64,000 nt of DNA from Sphingopyxis terrae subsp. terrae NBRC 15098 (GTDB lineage Bacteria > Pseudomonadota > Alphaproteobacteria > Sphingomonadales > Sphingomonadaceae), in assembly GCF_001610975.1 (NCBI RefSeq), contig NZ_CP013342.1, forward strand, positions 868,001 to 932,000. The letters are read 5' to 3'. Each line of letters opens with the position of its first letter. Position 1 is the stretch's first letter. This document shows, in pieces, positions 9,520-18,529 of this stretch. The notes under the pieces were generated by a model, which saw only the letters and a list, made by a program, of their open reading frames with translations, was not told where the DNA came from and did no database searches. The position numbers and the translations under genes were made by a program.

Positions 9520-9529
9520 CAGGGAGGGT

Positions 9530-12355
9530 TCAGAATTTGAACGAAGCGCCCGCGAGGTAGCGGCTGCCATAGACCTGATAGTCGATCACCGCCCGGCTAT
9601 CGCGCGGATCGTCGGTGACGAAGGGCTCGTTCGTCAGATTCTGGCCCTGAATGAAGAGCGACAGCCCCTCGAGCGCGCTGCCCGGCTGGAAGTCATAGCC
9701 GATTTGGGCATCGACGATCGTCTCGGCGCGGGCGCGGCGACGGACACGATTGCCGCCGAAGCCCGACAGCTCGCCGATGAAGCTCGACCGGTAGCGCGCG
9801 CTGACGCGAGCGTTGAAGCCCCATTTCTCGAAATACGCTGTGCCGTTGGCGACCCATTTCGAATAGCCGGGAATATCCTGGGCCGGCGCACCCGGCGTCG
9901 GCTGGATCTTGGTCTTCGTATAGGACGCACCGCCCGTCACGCCGAAACCGTCGAGCGCCGATACCAGCTCACCAAGGGGCAAGGTACCCGCCAGTTCGAC
10001 GCCGTAAAGCTTGCCGCCCTTGCCGTTGATCGGGACGTTCGCGGTGCCCAGATAGTTCACGATGATCGGATTGCCGTTCACGTCGAGGCCCGGATCCTGG
10101 ATCGGATAGCCGGTGAAATCGAAAGCGACGTCCTGATTGTAGATATAGCTCTTCAGATCCTTGTAGAAGAGCTGCACCGCCAGATAACCCTTCGACCCGA
10201 AATATTTCTCGAACGTCAGGTCGGCGGCATTGGCGCGCCACGGACGCAGGTCCGGGTTGCCCGCGTCGCCGCGGACGACGGCGCACTGGCGGCCGACGGG
10301 GCAGACGCCGTTGCCGACGTCGCCGATCGTCGTGCCATATTTCAGCGACGCGCGCATGTCGTCGAGGCGCGGACGGATGATCTCGCGCGCCAGGCTGAAG
10401 CGGACCACGAAATCGCTGGCGGTGCGCAGCGACAGGTTCAGGCTGGGCAGCACATCGACATAGTCGGTGCTCGCACGCTGCGGGATGCCCTGGATGTTCG
10501 GCGAACCGTTCGCATTCTGGCCGATATAGGCGGCGCTCGCACCGTTCGAGTTCTGGTCGGTGAAAATCGCCTGCACGCCGACATTCCCGGTCAGCACCGA
10601 CGAACCCATTTCCTGGTCGATGTTGGCCTGGAGATAGGTGGTCATCAACTTTTCGGACACGTCGTAGGATTTGACCACGACGTCGCCATAGGGATTGGCG
10701 ACCAGCTGGTAGATGCCGGCCGCGAGCAGGTCGCGCGGGTCGTAGCTGACGACGGGGCCCAGCCCGAGGTAGGACAGGTTGGTCGTGCCGAGGCGATATT
10801 GTTCGGGGATCGGCACGCTGGTCAGGCCGTCGGTGTTGGCGACGAGACCGACAAAGGCTTCGTCGGGAACCAGGCTCTTGCTGCGATCGGTATAGTTCAC
10901 GCCGAACTGCACCGATTTCAGGAAGCCGTCGAGCTCGCGTTCGACTTCGACGCGATATTGCCAGAGTTCGTCCTTGATGATGCGGTTGTTGTAATAGCCG
11001 TCCTGGCCGCCGCGGATGCGCGTACCGTCGACACCGGTCTGGTCGCCGCCCCAGCCGAGCGGGCTGGTGAGCTGGATCAGATCATAGTCGCCATAGTTCA
11101 GGCCGGGGCTGAACACGGTGCCGTTGCGGTCGCTGCTGAAGCCGATCGTATCGGTCGCGCCGACGCCCGCGCCGCGCCCGGTGCCGGCATTGCTTTCGAG
11201 GATCAGTTCGTTGCGGTCGGTCTTCGACAGGCTGATATCGGCGGTGACGTTCCAGCCGTTGTCGCCTTCCCAGCGGTTGTTCCAGCCGAAGCTGTAGAGC
11301 TTTGCCTGCCGTTCGAAGACGTCGTTGCGCACGACCCCCTCGACATTGGTGAAGGTGCCCGACCGCGCGAAGACATATTGGCCGCTGCTGTCGACGTCGG
11401 TGACATTGACCCCGGCGCCGCCGAAGGCGAGGGGCAGCTCGATGCCGCGCTTGATCTGGTCGTCCTTGAAGTCCGAATAGAAGGCATCGATCGTCGAGGT
11501 GAAATTGGGGCTCGGCCGCCACTGCACCGTGCCCTGCAGGCCAAGCCGCGTCAGCTGGGTCGAGGTCGCGTAGCTTTTCGACCCGCCGATGACGACCGGG
11601 TTCGCCGCGGTACCGTCGCCGGCATAGCCCCAAGCGTTGAATTCCTGGATCTGATAGGGTTCGTCGACATAGCTCGCCGACAATGCGATCCCCAGCGTGT
11701 CGTTCGCGAACTGGTCGACGTACACCCCGTTGACGCGGTAGCCATATTTCTTCGACCCGGCGTTCAGCTTGCCGATTTCGGCCCAGCTGCCGCGCCCGCC
11801 GACCGAGATGACGCGCTTGCCATAGTCGAGCGGACGGATCGTGCGCAGGTCGACGGTACCCGAAAGCCCCTGCCCGACGATCGACGCCATCGGGGTCTTG
11901 TAGACGAGCACCTGATTGATGACTTCGCTCGGATACTGGTCATATTCGACCGCGCGGTTGTCGCCGGTCGAGGTCTGTTCGCGGCCGTTGAGCAGCGTGG
12001 TCGAGAAGTCGGGAGCGAAACCGCGGATCGAGATCGCGTTCGAGCGCCCCGATACGCGCTGCGATGTCAGGCCCGGCAAACGAGCGATCGATTCGGCGAT
12101 CGAGGCGTCGGGCAGCTTGCCGATATCCTCGGCCGAAATCGATTCGACCACCTGGTCGCGGTTCTTCTTGGCATTGACGGCGCTTTGCAGGCTGGCGCTG
12201 AAGCCGGTGACCACGATCTCGCCCTCGCCGCTCGAATCGTCCGCAGACGAAGCGCCGGCATCCTGTGCCAAGGCGACGCCCGGCGCGAAGACAATCGAGG
12301 CGAGGCCAAGTGCGAGGGCACTGCCGCCGCGGCGAAGGCTTTTGTTGTTTGTCAT
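9530..12355 (-). CDS. TonB-dependent receptor for maltodextrin-like substrates
   Basis: This 941-aa outer-membrane receptor would take up maltodextrins using TonB energy. It has a signal peptide (LALGLASIVFAPGVALAQ), a plug domain beginning EIVVTGF and containing ISAEDIGKLPDASIAESIARLPG and SIRGFAPDFSTTLLNGR, and a long beta-barrel ending in the aromatic C-terminus AGASFKF. The plug sequence is the type common in Caulobacter and sphingomonad receptors for carbohydrates. It is first in the operon, faces the LacI gene, and has a palindromic operator about 140 bp upstream of its start. The maltodextrin substrate is inferred from the glycosidases downstream. Confidence 0.93.
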   Translation of the reverse strand: MTNNKSLRRGGSALALGLASIVFAPGVALAQDAGASSADDSSGEGEIVVTGFSASLQSAVNAKKNRDQVVESISAEDIGKLPDASIAESIARLPGLTSQRVSGRSNAISIRGFAPDFSTTLLNGREQTSTGDNRAVEYDQYPSEVINQVLVYKTPMASIVGQGLSGTVDLRTIRPLDYGKRVISVGGRGSWAEIGKLNAGSKKYGYRVNGVYVDQFANDTLGIALSASYVDEPYQIQEFNAWGYAGDGTAANPVVIGGSKSYATSTQLTRLGLQGTVQWRPSPNFTSTIDAFYSDFKDDQIKRGIELPLAFGGAGVNVTDVDSSGQYVFARSGTFTNVEGVVRNDVFERQAKLYSFGWNNRWEGDNGWNVTADISLSKTDRNELILESNAGTGRGAGVGATDTIGFSSDRNGTVFSPGLNYGDYDLIQLTSPLGWGGDQTGVDGTRIRGGQDGYYNNRIIKDELWQYRVEVERELDGFLKSVQFGVNYTDRSKSLVPDEAFVGLVANTDGLTSVPIPEQYRLGTTNLSYLGLGPVVSYDPRDLLAAGIYQLVANPYGDVVVKSYDVSEKLMTTYLQANIDQEMGSSVLTGNVGVQAIFTDQNSNGASAAYIGQNANGSPNIQGIPQRASTDYVDVLPSLNLSLRTASDFVVRFSLAREIIRPRLDDMRASLKYGTTIGDVGNGVCPVGRQCAVVRGDAGNPDLRPWRANAADLTFEKYFGSKGYLAVQLFYKDLKSYIYNQDVAFDFTGYPIQDPGLDVNGNPIIVNYLGTANVPINGKGGKLYGVELAGTLPLGELVSALDGFGVTGGASYTKTKIQPTPGAPAQDIPGYSKWVANGTAYFEKWGFNARVSARYRSSFIGELSGFGGNRVRRRARAETIVDAQIGYDFQPGSALEGLSLFIQGQNLTNEPFVTDDPRDSRAVIDYQVYGSRYLAGASFKF

Positions 12356-12496
12356 CTATGCTCCCCTGGCTTCGACGGGTTCGCGCGCCCAGCATCAGGG
12401 GAAGCGGCTGCCAGCCGCGACCATCCTCTCCGATGCGTGGGATGATCCCATCTTTCGCCCTCGCAATTGAGGCCAATCGGCTGCGAGGGCCATAGG

Positions 12497-12508
12497 GTAT
12501 ACGTATAC
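12497..12508. promoter_or_regulatory. Putative LacI-family operator O1
   Basis: A perfect 12-bp palindrome, GTATACGTATAC, lies between the divergent TonB receptor and lacI-type genes. An 11/12 match lies before the permease gene at 13703. A central CG flanked by inverted arms is the usual form of a LacI-family operator. It could control both divergent promoters. Confidence 0.65.
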
Positions 12509-12662
12509 GCATAATATGCGCATTCCCGACGTGTCGCCCAAATGCCACAGCGGCTGTTCGAAGCGCGATGGGACTTGCAAAATCTTGGCAGGACCGCGGT
12601 CGCCGGTTACTTTGTACGCGCTGAGCGACCAACGATAAGGGCGCCGCGACCGGGAGAACAGC

Positions 12663-13697
12663 ATGGGCCGACCACCCTCCGTCAAGCCGACGAGTTTCGA
12701 CATCGCCTATCTTGCCGGCGTCTCGCAGCCGACGGTCTCGCGCGCACTGCGCGGCAGCAAATCGGTCAGCGCTGCGACCCGGGCCAATATCGAACGCATC
12801 GCACGCGAACTGAATTACATGGTCGACAAGAATGCGTCGAGCCTGCGCTCGCAACGCACCCACACGCTCGCGCTGCTCTTCTTTGAAGATCCGACGCCTG
12901 ACGAATCGATGATCAACCCCTTCTTCCTGTCGATGCTGGGATCCATCACCCGCGAATGTGCGCTGCGCGGATATGACTTGCTCATCAGTTTTCAGCAGAT
13001 GCACAACGACTGGCACGTCGCCTATCAGGACAGCCACCGGTCGGACGGGATCATCCTGCTCGGCTATGGCGACTATCAGCTATATCTCAGCAAGCTCGAG
13101 CATCTGGTCGAGATGGGCACTAATTTCGTTCGCTGGGGCTCGGTGTCGAGCGATGGGATCGGGTTGACGGTCGGGTCGGACAATGTCGGCGCGGGCGAAC
13201 AGGCGGGAGCACACTTGGTGGAAATAGGCCGCCGGGCGATCGCCTTCCTCGGCGATGCGTCGGACCATGCGCCCGAATTCCAGGACCGCTACACCGGTCT
13301 GTGCCGTGCGCTTCGTGCCGCCGACATCGTGCCAGATGCCGCGCTTCAACGCGACGCGATATCCTCGGAGGCATCGGGCTATGCCGCGGCGCAGTCGTTG
13401 CTCGCTGGCAGAAAGCGATTCGACGCGATCTTCGCGGCAAGCGACCTGATCGCGATCGGCGCAATGCGCGCACTCTCCGAAGCAGGGCTGAAACTCCCGC
13501 AGGATGTCGCGATCATCGGCTTCGACGACATTCCCGCCGCTGGCCTGACTTCACCGACGCTCACGACGGTCATGCAGGACATGAAGGGCGCAGGGACGCT
13601 CCTTGTCGATGCTCTTCTCGCCAGCATCGACGGGCGACCGGTCGAGCAACGCATGTTGCCCGCCCGGTTGATCAGGCGACAAAGCACAGCAGTTTAG
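12663..13697 (+). CDS. LacI-family transcriptional regulator
   Basis: This 344-aa regulator has an N-terminal LacI helix-turn-helix (FDIAYLAGVSQPTVSRALRG, about residues 11-31), a hinge (ASSLRSQRTHTLALLF) and a periplasmic-binding-protein-like sensor domain that ends with the family motif DVAIIGFDD. It is divergent from the TonB receptor operon and 5' of the SLC45-type permease. It probably represses both in the absence of maltose or maltodextrin, by analogy with maltose regulators of other alphaproteobacteria. The inducer is not known from sequence. The ATG follows a GGGAGAACAGC ribosome-binding stretch. Confidence 0.92.
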   Translation: MGRPPSVKPTSFDIAYLAGVSQPTVSRALRGSKSVSAATRANIERIARELNYMVDKNASSLRSQRTHTLALLFFEDPTPDESMINPFFLSMLGSITRECALRGYDLLISFQQMHNDWHVAYQDSHRSDGIILLGYGDYQLYLSKLEHLVEMGTNFVRWGSVSSDGIGLTVGSDNVGAGEQAGAHLVEIGRRAIAFLGDASDHAPEFQDRYTGLCRALRAADIVPDAALQRDAISSEASGYAAAQSLLAGRKRFDAIFAASDLIAIGAMRALSEAGLKLPQDVAIIGFDDIPAAGLTSPTLTTVMQDMKGAGTLLVDALLASIDGRPVEQRMLPARLIRRQSTAV

Positions 13698-13702
13698 TCA
13701 AC

Positions 13703-13714
13703 GTATTCGTATAC
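13703..13714. promoter_or_regulatory. Putative LacI-family operator O2
   Basis: GTATTCGTATAC matches the O1 palindrome in 11 of 12 positions. It lies 5 bp after the regulator stop and about 85 bp before the permease start, where it could repress a promoter for the permease gene. Confidence 0.6.
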
Positions 13715-13799
13715 GTGGTTGCCGCGCGCTTGCCCCGCACGCCACCCGCTGCAACACGTCTTGCCGACAACAGCCGTCAGCGGCCATGGGAGAGAGATG

Positions 13800-15293
13800 A
13801 TGGAAAAGCCGCGGCAGGGTTTCGCCGGCATGTGGAACGTCAGTTTCGGCTTTTTCGGCATCCAGATTGGTTTCGCGCTGCAAAATGCGAACATGAGTCG
13901 CATTTTCCAATCGTTGGGCGAGGATATCGAGAAATTGCCCGGACTGTGGGTCGCGGCACCGCTGACCGGGTTGCTCGTCCAGCCGATCATCGGCCACATG
14001 AGCGACCGTACCTGGCTCGGCCGCCTTGGTCGGCGGCGCCCCTATTTCCTTGCCGGCGCCCTGCTCGCGACGATCGCGCTGTTCCTCATGCCCGAAAGCC
14101 CGTCCATCTGGTTTGCGGCAATGATGCTGTGGGTTCTCGACGCATCGCTCAACATTTCGATGGAGCCCTTCCGGGCGTTCGTCGGCGATATGCTGCGCAA
14201 GGATCAGCACAGCATCGGTTATGCGGTGCAGACCGCCTTCATCGGTGCCGGTGCGGTCGTCGGCTCGTTGTTCCCGGCGCTGATGGAGGCGGCAGGCGTC
14301 GCCAATGTCGCGCCACCGGGGCAGATTCCCGATACGGTTCGCTATGCTTTCTGGTTTGGCGGACTGGCCCTGTTCCTCGCTGTGTTGTGGACCGTCGTTT
14401 CGACCAGCGAATATACCCCTGCGCAGATGGCTGTGTTCGAACCCGCGAATGCAGACGATGCTCCGACCGGGCCCGCGCTGGCGTCGCGCAGCCACATCGG
14501 CAACGTTGGCTGGATTGCCGCCGGGCTGGCAGTCATCCTGATTCAGCTCGAATTTGCGCTGCTGCGCGAGGTGCTGCTGCTCGGCACGCTGTTGATCGGT
14601 TATGGCCTGGCCAGCATGATTGCCATCGCGCTCGCGCGCCGCGGCTATGAAAAGAACATGCTGTCAAGCATCGTCGGCGACTTTGCAGGAATGCCGCCGC
14701 TCATGAAGCGGCTCGCGGCGGTACAGTTCTTCAGCTGGTCTGCGCTGTTCATCATGTGGATCAATACCACGCCGATCGTCGCCCAATATCATTTCGGCAC
14801 GACCGACGCGGCCAGTGCGGTTTATCAGGCGGCGGGCAACTGGGTAGGCGAGCTGTTCGCGATCTATAACGGTGTCGCGGCCGTTGCCGCTCTGACGCTG
14901 CTGCCGTGGTTGTCGCGCCATCTGGGACAGGCGCGGACGCACATGGTGGGGCTGGCCTGCGGCGCGATCGGTTTTGCGAGTTTCTTTTTGCTGCGAGATC
15001 CGACGCAGCTGATCTTCAGCGAAATTTTCATCGGTATCTTCTGGGCCTCGGTCCTTGCCATGCCCTATGCGATCCTTGCGTCGAGCCTGCCACAGGCAAA
15101 GCTCGGCATCTACATGGGTCTCTTCAACATATTCGTCGTCATCCCGCAGCTTCTGGTCGCCACAGTCATGGGGTCGATCATGCAAGCGCTTTTTCCTGGC
15201 GAGCCAATCTATACGATGGCCTTTGCGGCGCTCGCCCTGATGATGGCGCTCGCCGCCATGGCGCGTGTCGACACGGCATCGATCACCCAATAA
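13800..15293 (+). CDS. SLC45/GPH-type MFS sugar transporter
   Basis: This 497-aa inner-membrane protein has about twelve hydrophobic segments. WNVSFGFFGIQIGFALQNAN and the loop GHMSDRTWLGRLGRRRPY are characteristic of the SLC45/sucrose-type branch of MFS transporters, which in Caulobacter-type maltose loci carry maltose across the inner membrane. The start at 13800 gives better spacing to the GGAGAG ribosome site than the adjacent ATG at 13797. With the LacI regulator and operator O2 immediately upstream it is the likely maltose importer, while the FucP-type permease at the other end would take glucose. Confidence 0.85.
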   Translation: MEKPRQGFAGMWNVSFGFFGIQIGFALQNANMSRIFQSLGEDIEKLPGLWVAAPLTGLLVQPIIGHMSDRTWLGRLGRRRPYFLAGALLATIALFLMPESPSIWFAAMMLWVLDASLNISMEPFRAFVGDMLRKDQHSIGYAVQTAFIGAGAVVGSLFPALMEAAGVANVAPPGQIPDTVRYAFWFGGLALFLAVLWTVVSTSEYTPAQMAVFEPANADDAPTGPALASRSHIGNVGWIAAGLAVILIQLEFALLREVLLLGTLLIGYGLASMIAIALARRGYEKNMLSSIVGDFAGMPPLMKRLAAVQFFSWSALFIMWINTTPIVAQYHFGTTDAASAVYQAAGNWVGELFAIYNGVAAVAALTLLPWLSRHLGQARTHMVGLACGAIGFASFFLLRDPTQLIFSEIFIGIFWASVLAMPYAILASSLPQAKLGIYMGLFNIFVVIPQLLVATVMGSIMQALFPGEPIYTMAFAALALMMALAAMARVDTASITQ

Positions 15294-15878
15294 CCGCCGC
15301 CCTGCTGCGGGTCGCGGCCGAATGTTCCGGCCCTCATCAGGCTTTTTGGGAAGGCAGGTGGTGGTCGTTACGTGATGACGTGGACAGCCTCTGCACTAGC
15401 GTATCCGTGCAACGATGCGGCCGTTGTCCTCTATGTTTCTCGAACTGCCCCGCGGCGACTTCCGGACAAGCCGGGCTGCCGACGAACTGCCCGATTTCAG
15501 ATGCAACTGCGAGGGTCGGCCTTGATCAGCTTAGGGAGAAAACTGGGGTTTTCCGTCCCTTGGCTGAGGCACAGCACCGGCTGGCTGGGGCGGCAGGCCC
15601 AACTGGGAATTCACAAAGCATTGATAAGAAATCGTTTTCAGGTAAGCCTCTTAAAGAATACCCGCCTTTAGCCCGGAGTTTGAGTGAGCTTGTGCGAGCT
15701 CTTTTGGCACGCCGCGCGTAAAATCGATGAAGCGTTCATCTCCTGCGGCAGGATGAGTTGACAGCATTCCGCGCAATGCAGCGGGCAAGATCCTGCGCCG
15801 GACGCTGCGCGAACCCTTGGAACCGGCACGAAAGAAGAGCCGGCTGAGCCGGCAGCGCCGCGAATTGAGGAGAGAGAG
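15294..15878. other. 585-bp intergenic stretch without a recognised gene
   Basis: Open frames here have no family signature and weak ribosome sites. The last 60 bp hold a GCCGGC-TGA-GCCGGC inverted repeat and the GAGGAGAG ribosome site of the DUF1254 gene. A promoter for that gene must lie here but no clear consensus was found. Confidence 0.5.
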
Positions 15879-17510
15879 ATGACGATCCAGACCTATCGCC
15901 AGCCGATGGCGCGGCGGCATTTGCTGCGCCTTGCCGCGACGCTGGCGGTCGCCGCCGCGGCTTTCTCGCCTGCCGTTCGCGCGATGACGCAGCCCGGAAC
16001 CGGCGATGCCGCCATGCAAGCAGCCTTCAACTATGCCTTTCCTTTGTTCGAATTTGCGCGGATGGAACAGACGCTAACCGAATCCGTCGGCGGCCCGGGA
16101 ACGCTCAACCGCATCAAGCAGCGCTCGCAGCTCTCCGATTATCGCTCGCGCAACGTCACCGCCCCCAACAACGACACCATTTATTCCTCCCTGTTTCTCG
16201 AGCTTTCGGGTGGGCCGGTCGAGGCGTCGATCCCGACGATGCGCGATCGCTATTTCTCGGTCGCGTTCATGGACGCGTTCACCGACAATTTCGCCTATCT
16301 GGAAACGCGTACGACGGGCGGCGAAGGCGGGCGGGTCTGGGTCGTCAGCCCCGATTGGAATGGCAAGGTGCCCGATGGCGTTCGGCTTGTGCAATCGACC
16401 ACCAACGATGCCTGGATGCTCGCGCGCATTCTCGTCGATGGACCGGACGACCTTCCTGCCGCGGAAGCGTTGCAGCAACAGATCAGCGCGACTGTTGCCG
16501 CCGACCGGCCGCCGGCGCGGGGCTTCAACGTGCGCGCGGAACGCGAAGCGAGCGATGCCGCCAATTTCCTCGCGGTGGTCAATGAAATGCTCAAACGGTC
16601 GAAAGGCGGCGCGGGACAGCTGGTGCGCGCCGAACGCTTCGCGGCGCTCGGCATCGGCGCCGAAGCGCCGCCGCCCTCGCCCGCCCTCCTCGCCGCTTGG
16701 GCAGCCTATCTGCCATCGGGTATCGCTGACCTGCGGCAGGGCTTTCTGTTCCGTGACCTGGTCGTCAACGGCTGGAGCTATCAGCCGCGGGGCGTCGGCG
16801 ATTTCGGCACCAACGACCATCTGCGCGCGATGATCGCGCTCGGAGGCATCGCCGCGCTGGGCGAGCAGGAGGCGATGTATTTCCATGCGAACTTCGATGC
16901 CAGCGGCGAGCGGCTGAACGGCGCCAACAACTACCGCTGGCGCTTGCCGCCCGGCGGCGTTCCGGCCGACGCCTTCTGGTCGCTGACCATGTATGATGCG
17001 CAGGCGGACGGGCGCTATTATCTCGTCGAAAATCCCCTCGCTCGCTATTCGATCGGGGACCGGACACCAGGGCTGGTACGCGAAGCCGACGGCAGTATCG
17101 TCATCTTGATCCAACGCGATCGACCCGAAGGCGCAATGGCTGCCAACTGGCTGCCCGCCCCTGGCGGAACGATGCGCCTCGCGCTGCGCGCCTATATGCC
17201 GCGAGCCGAACTCATCGAACGCAATTGGCGCGTTCCGCCGCTGGAACAGGTCGTCGCCAAACCAGCGCCGGTTCCTGACGCGATGCGCGAGGCGCATCGT
17301 TCTGCTCAATGCTTCGGCCATGGTCACTTTCTCATCAACGCCGCACTGGAAGCAAGCGTTTCGATCACGCGGACCGAATATGCCCGCCGCAATCCTACCA
17401 TCGCGGCGCCTCGCCCTTCGAACGTTGATCGGCCCATTCGCAATAATGGGGCGCGAGCTCTGCGGGCAGGCCAGCCTCGAACCGGTCATCGAGGGGATAA
17501 TGCAGCATAG
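15879..17510 (+). CDS. DUF1254/DUF1214 secreted protein with extended C-terminus
   Basis: This 543-aa exported protein has a twin-arginine-like leader (ARRHLLRLAATLAVAAAAF). The DUF1254 domain (about residues 65-190) includes RNVTAPNNDTIYSS, and the C-terminal DUF1214 domain (about 330-440) includes FWSLTMYDAQADGRYYLVENP. The biochemical role of the family is not established. Similarity to the family ends near residue 455 (NWRVPPLEQV). The following 90 residues are low-similarity sequence and overlap the convergent nucleotidyltransferase gene by 116 bp. This suggests the native stop was lost when the two genes were joined by a rearrangement. Confidence 0.8.
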   Translation: MTIQTYRQPMARRHLLRLAATLAVAAAAFSPAVRAMTQPGTGDAAMQAAFNYAFPLFEFARMEQTLTESVGGPGTLNRIKQRSQLSDYRSRNVTAPNNDTIYSSLFLELSGGPVEASIPTMRDRYFSVAFMDAFTDNFAYLETRTTGGEGGRVWVVSPDWNGKVPDGVRLVQSTTNDAWMLARILVDGPDDLPAAEALQQQISATVAADRPPARGFNVRAEREASDAANFLAVVNEMLKRSKGGAGQLVRAERFAALGIGAEAPPPSPALLAAWAAYLPSGIADLRQGFLFRDLVVNGWSYQPRGVGDFGTNDHLRAMIALGGIAALGEQEAMYFHANFDASGERLNGANNYRWRLPPGGVPADAFWSLTMYDAQADGRYYLVENPLARYSIGDRTPGLVREADGSIVILIQRDRPEGAMAANWLPAPGGTMRLALRAYMPRAELIERNWRVPPLEQVVAKPAPVPDAMREAHRSAQCFGHGHFLINAALEASVSITRTEYARRNPTIAAPRPSNVDRPIRNNGARALRAGQPRTGHRGDNAA

Positions 17511-18396
17511 CCTCGGCGATGGCATCGAGAAGGAGCAACCCCTGTTTGCGGTCCTTGCCGCGCTTCAGCGGGTTGCGCTTCGCCTGTCTCGACATCCACA
17601 GCTTCTGAAGCGCGAACCAGCGCGGATCGGGAGCGACAATGCGCGCGGGGCTACCGTCGCGGCAGATAAGAACCTGGTCGACGGGTCGTCCCTCAAGCAG
17701 CCATTCCTGTTCGGGAAGTGGTATGGGTTGCGGCCTGTCGATCCGCGCCATGGTTCTCGCTCGCGAGGGCGCTGCCAATATTTCCACCTCATAGGCTTTG
17801 GCGTTGCGCGCCTGAAAGCTGCGCTCGGTATTGACCGTGAAGGTCGGGTCGACCGCTTTCAACAGGTCCCAGACGACCTGCGCATTGTGCTGTGGATCGG
17901 TCTCGGCCCACGCAAGATCGAAATCAGCGGTCTCGTCCGGAAGTTCGGGAATGAAGCCACCGGCCTCGAGCGCATAGGCGGCGACCGCATTGGTGCCGAC
18001 GACGAGCAGGGCGCCGCCGAGAAGACCGCGCCGGTCGGCCTCGCGCAAAATCGGCCCGGCCTCGTTGGCGATCATTGGCACCCGCACCGCGCGGGCGATC
18101 GCGGCGCTCTCGCCAAGCGCAGTCCGGCTTGTCGCGCTGCGCGCCTTCAGCGTCTCCTTCTCATATTTATAAGCGTCAAGGCGCGCGGCCTGCTCATCGG
18201 ACCAGGGACCAAGGCTCTTCGCATTGCCCCGGCGGTCGAGCAACTGGTACAGATAGGCGCGCCCTGCCACCTCCTTGCGCGCAAGATTATAGGGGAGCTT
18301 CGCGAGCCCGCGTTCGGCTTCGACCCAGACCTCGTACTTTTGACGCAAATTGACTAGTGCGCGCGCTTGCTCGTCGGAGAAGATCCTAATTGCCAT
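17395..18396 (-). CDS. Nucleotidyltransferase-fold protein (GSU2403-like, PF12281 type)
   Basis: This 333-aa protein has an N-terminal helical region followed by a nucleotidyltransferase fold: GGALLVVGTNAVAAYALEAGG, then a TADFDLAW segment with the paired acidic residues expected for metal binding. Related folds occur in abortive-infection toxins of the AbiEii type, but no antitoxin gene is adjacent, so a toxin role is only a possibility. The ATG at 18396 is preferred over an in-frame TTG at 18414. The upstream repeat GCAGGATAA begins 8 bp before it on the plus strand and covers the ribosome-site region. It converges with, and overlaps, the DUF1254 gene. Confidence 0.75.
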   Translation of the reverse strand: MAIRIFSDEQARALVNLRQKYEVWVEAERGLAKLPYNLARKEVAGRAYLYQLLDRRGNAKSLGPWSDEQAARLDAYKYEKETLKARSATSRTALGESAAIARAVRVPMIANEAGPILREADRRGLLGGALLVVGTNAVAAYALEAGGFIPELPDETADFDLAWAETDPQHNAQVVWDLLKAVDPTFTVNTERSFQARNAKAYEVEILAAPSRARTMARIDRPQPIPLPEQEWLLEGRPVDQVLICRDGSPARIVAPDPRWFALQKLWMSRQAKRNPLKRGKDRKQGLLLLDAIAEAMLHYPLDDRFEAGLPAELAPHYCEWADQRSKGEAPRW

Positions 18397-18403
18397 CGCA
18401 AAA

Positions 18404-18442
18404 TTATCCTGCAATTTTTGGATTGTGTCAATCGCAGGATAA
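18404..18442. repeat. Inverted repeat 1 upstream of the nucleotidyltransferase gene
   Basis: TTATCCTGC (18404-18412) and GCAGGATAA (18434-18442) are perfect 9-bp arms around a 21-bp AT-rich spacer. They cover the leader of the nucleotidyltransferase gene and suggest a repressor-binding or hairpin element. Confidence 0.7.
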
Positions 18443-18494
18443 CTGTCCTATTTTCAACTGTTTAAATGACGTATCCAAAGTGTGAACTCGCCAT

Positions 18495-18529
18495 TTGTCC
18501 TGCATAATACCCCCCGTATCGCAGGACAA
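18495..18529. repeat. Inverted repeat 2 upstream of the nucleotidyltransferase gene
   Basis: TTGTCCTGC (18495-18503) and GCAGGACAA (18521-18529) are perfect 9-bp arms with a 17-bp spacer. They differ from repeat 1 by a single base per arm. The centres of the two repeats are about 89 bp apart, as in a two-operator arrangement. Confidence 0.7.

Noticed and set aside
9704-12445. A 913-codon open frame on the plus strand opposite the TonB receptor gene
   Set aside because: Same cause. The minus-strand protein has signal peptide, plug and barrel features, and the plus frame has none.
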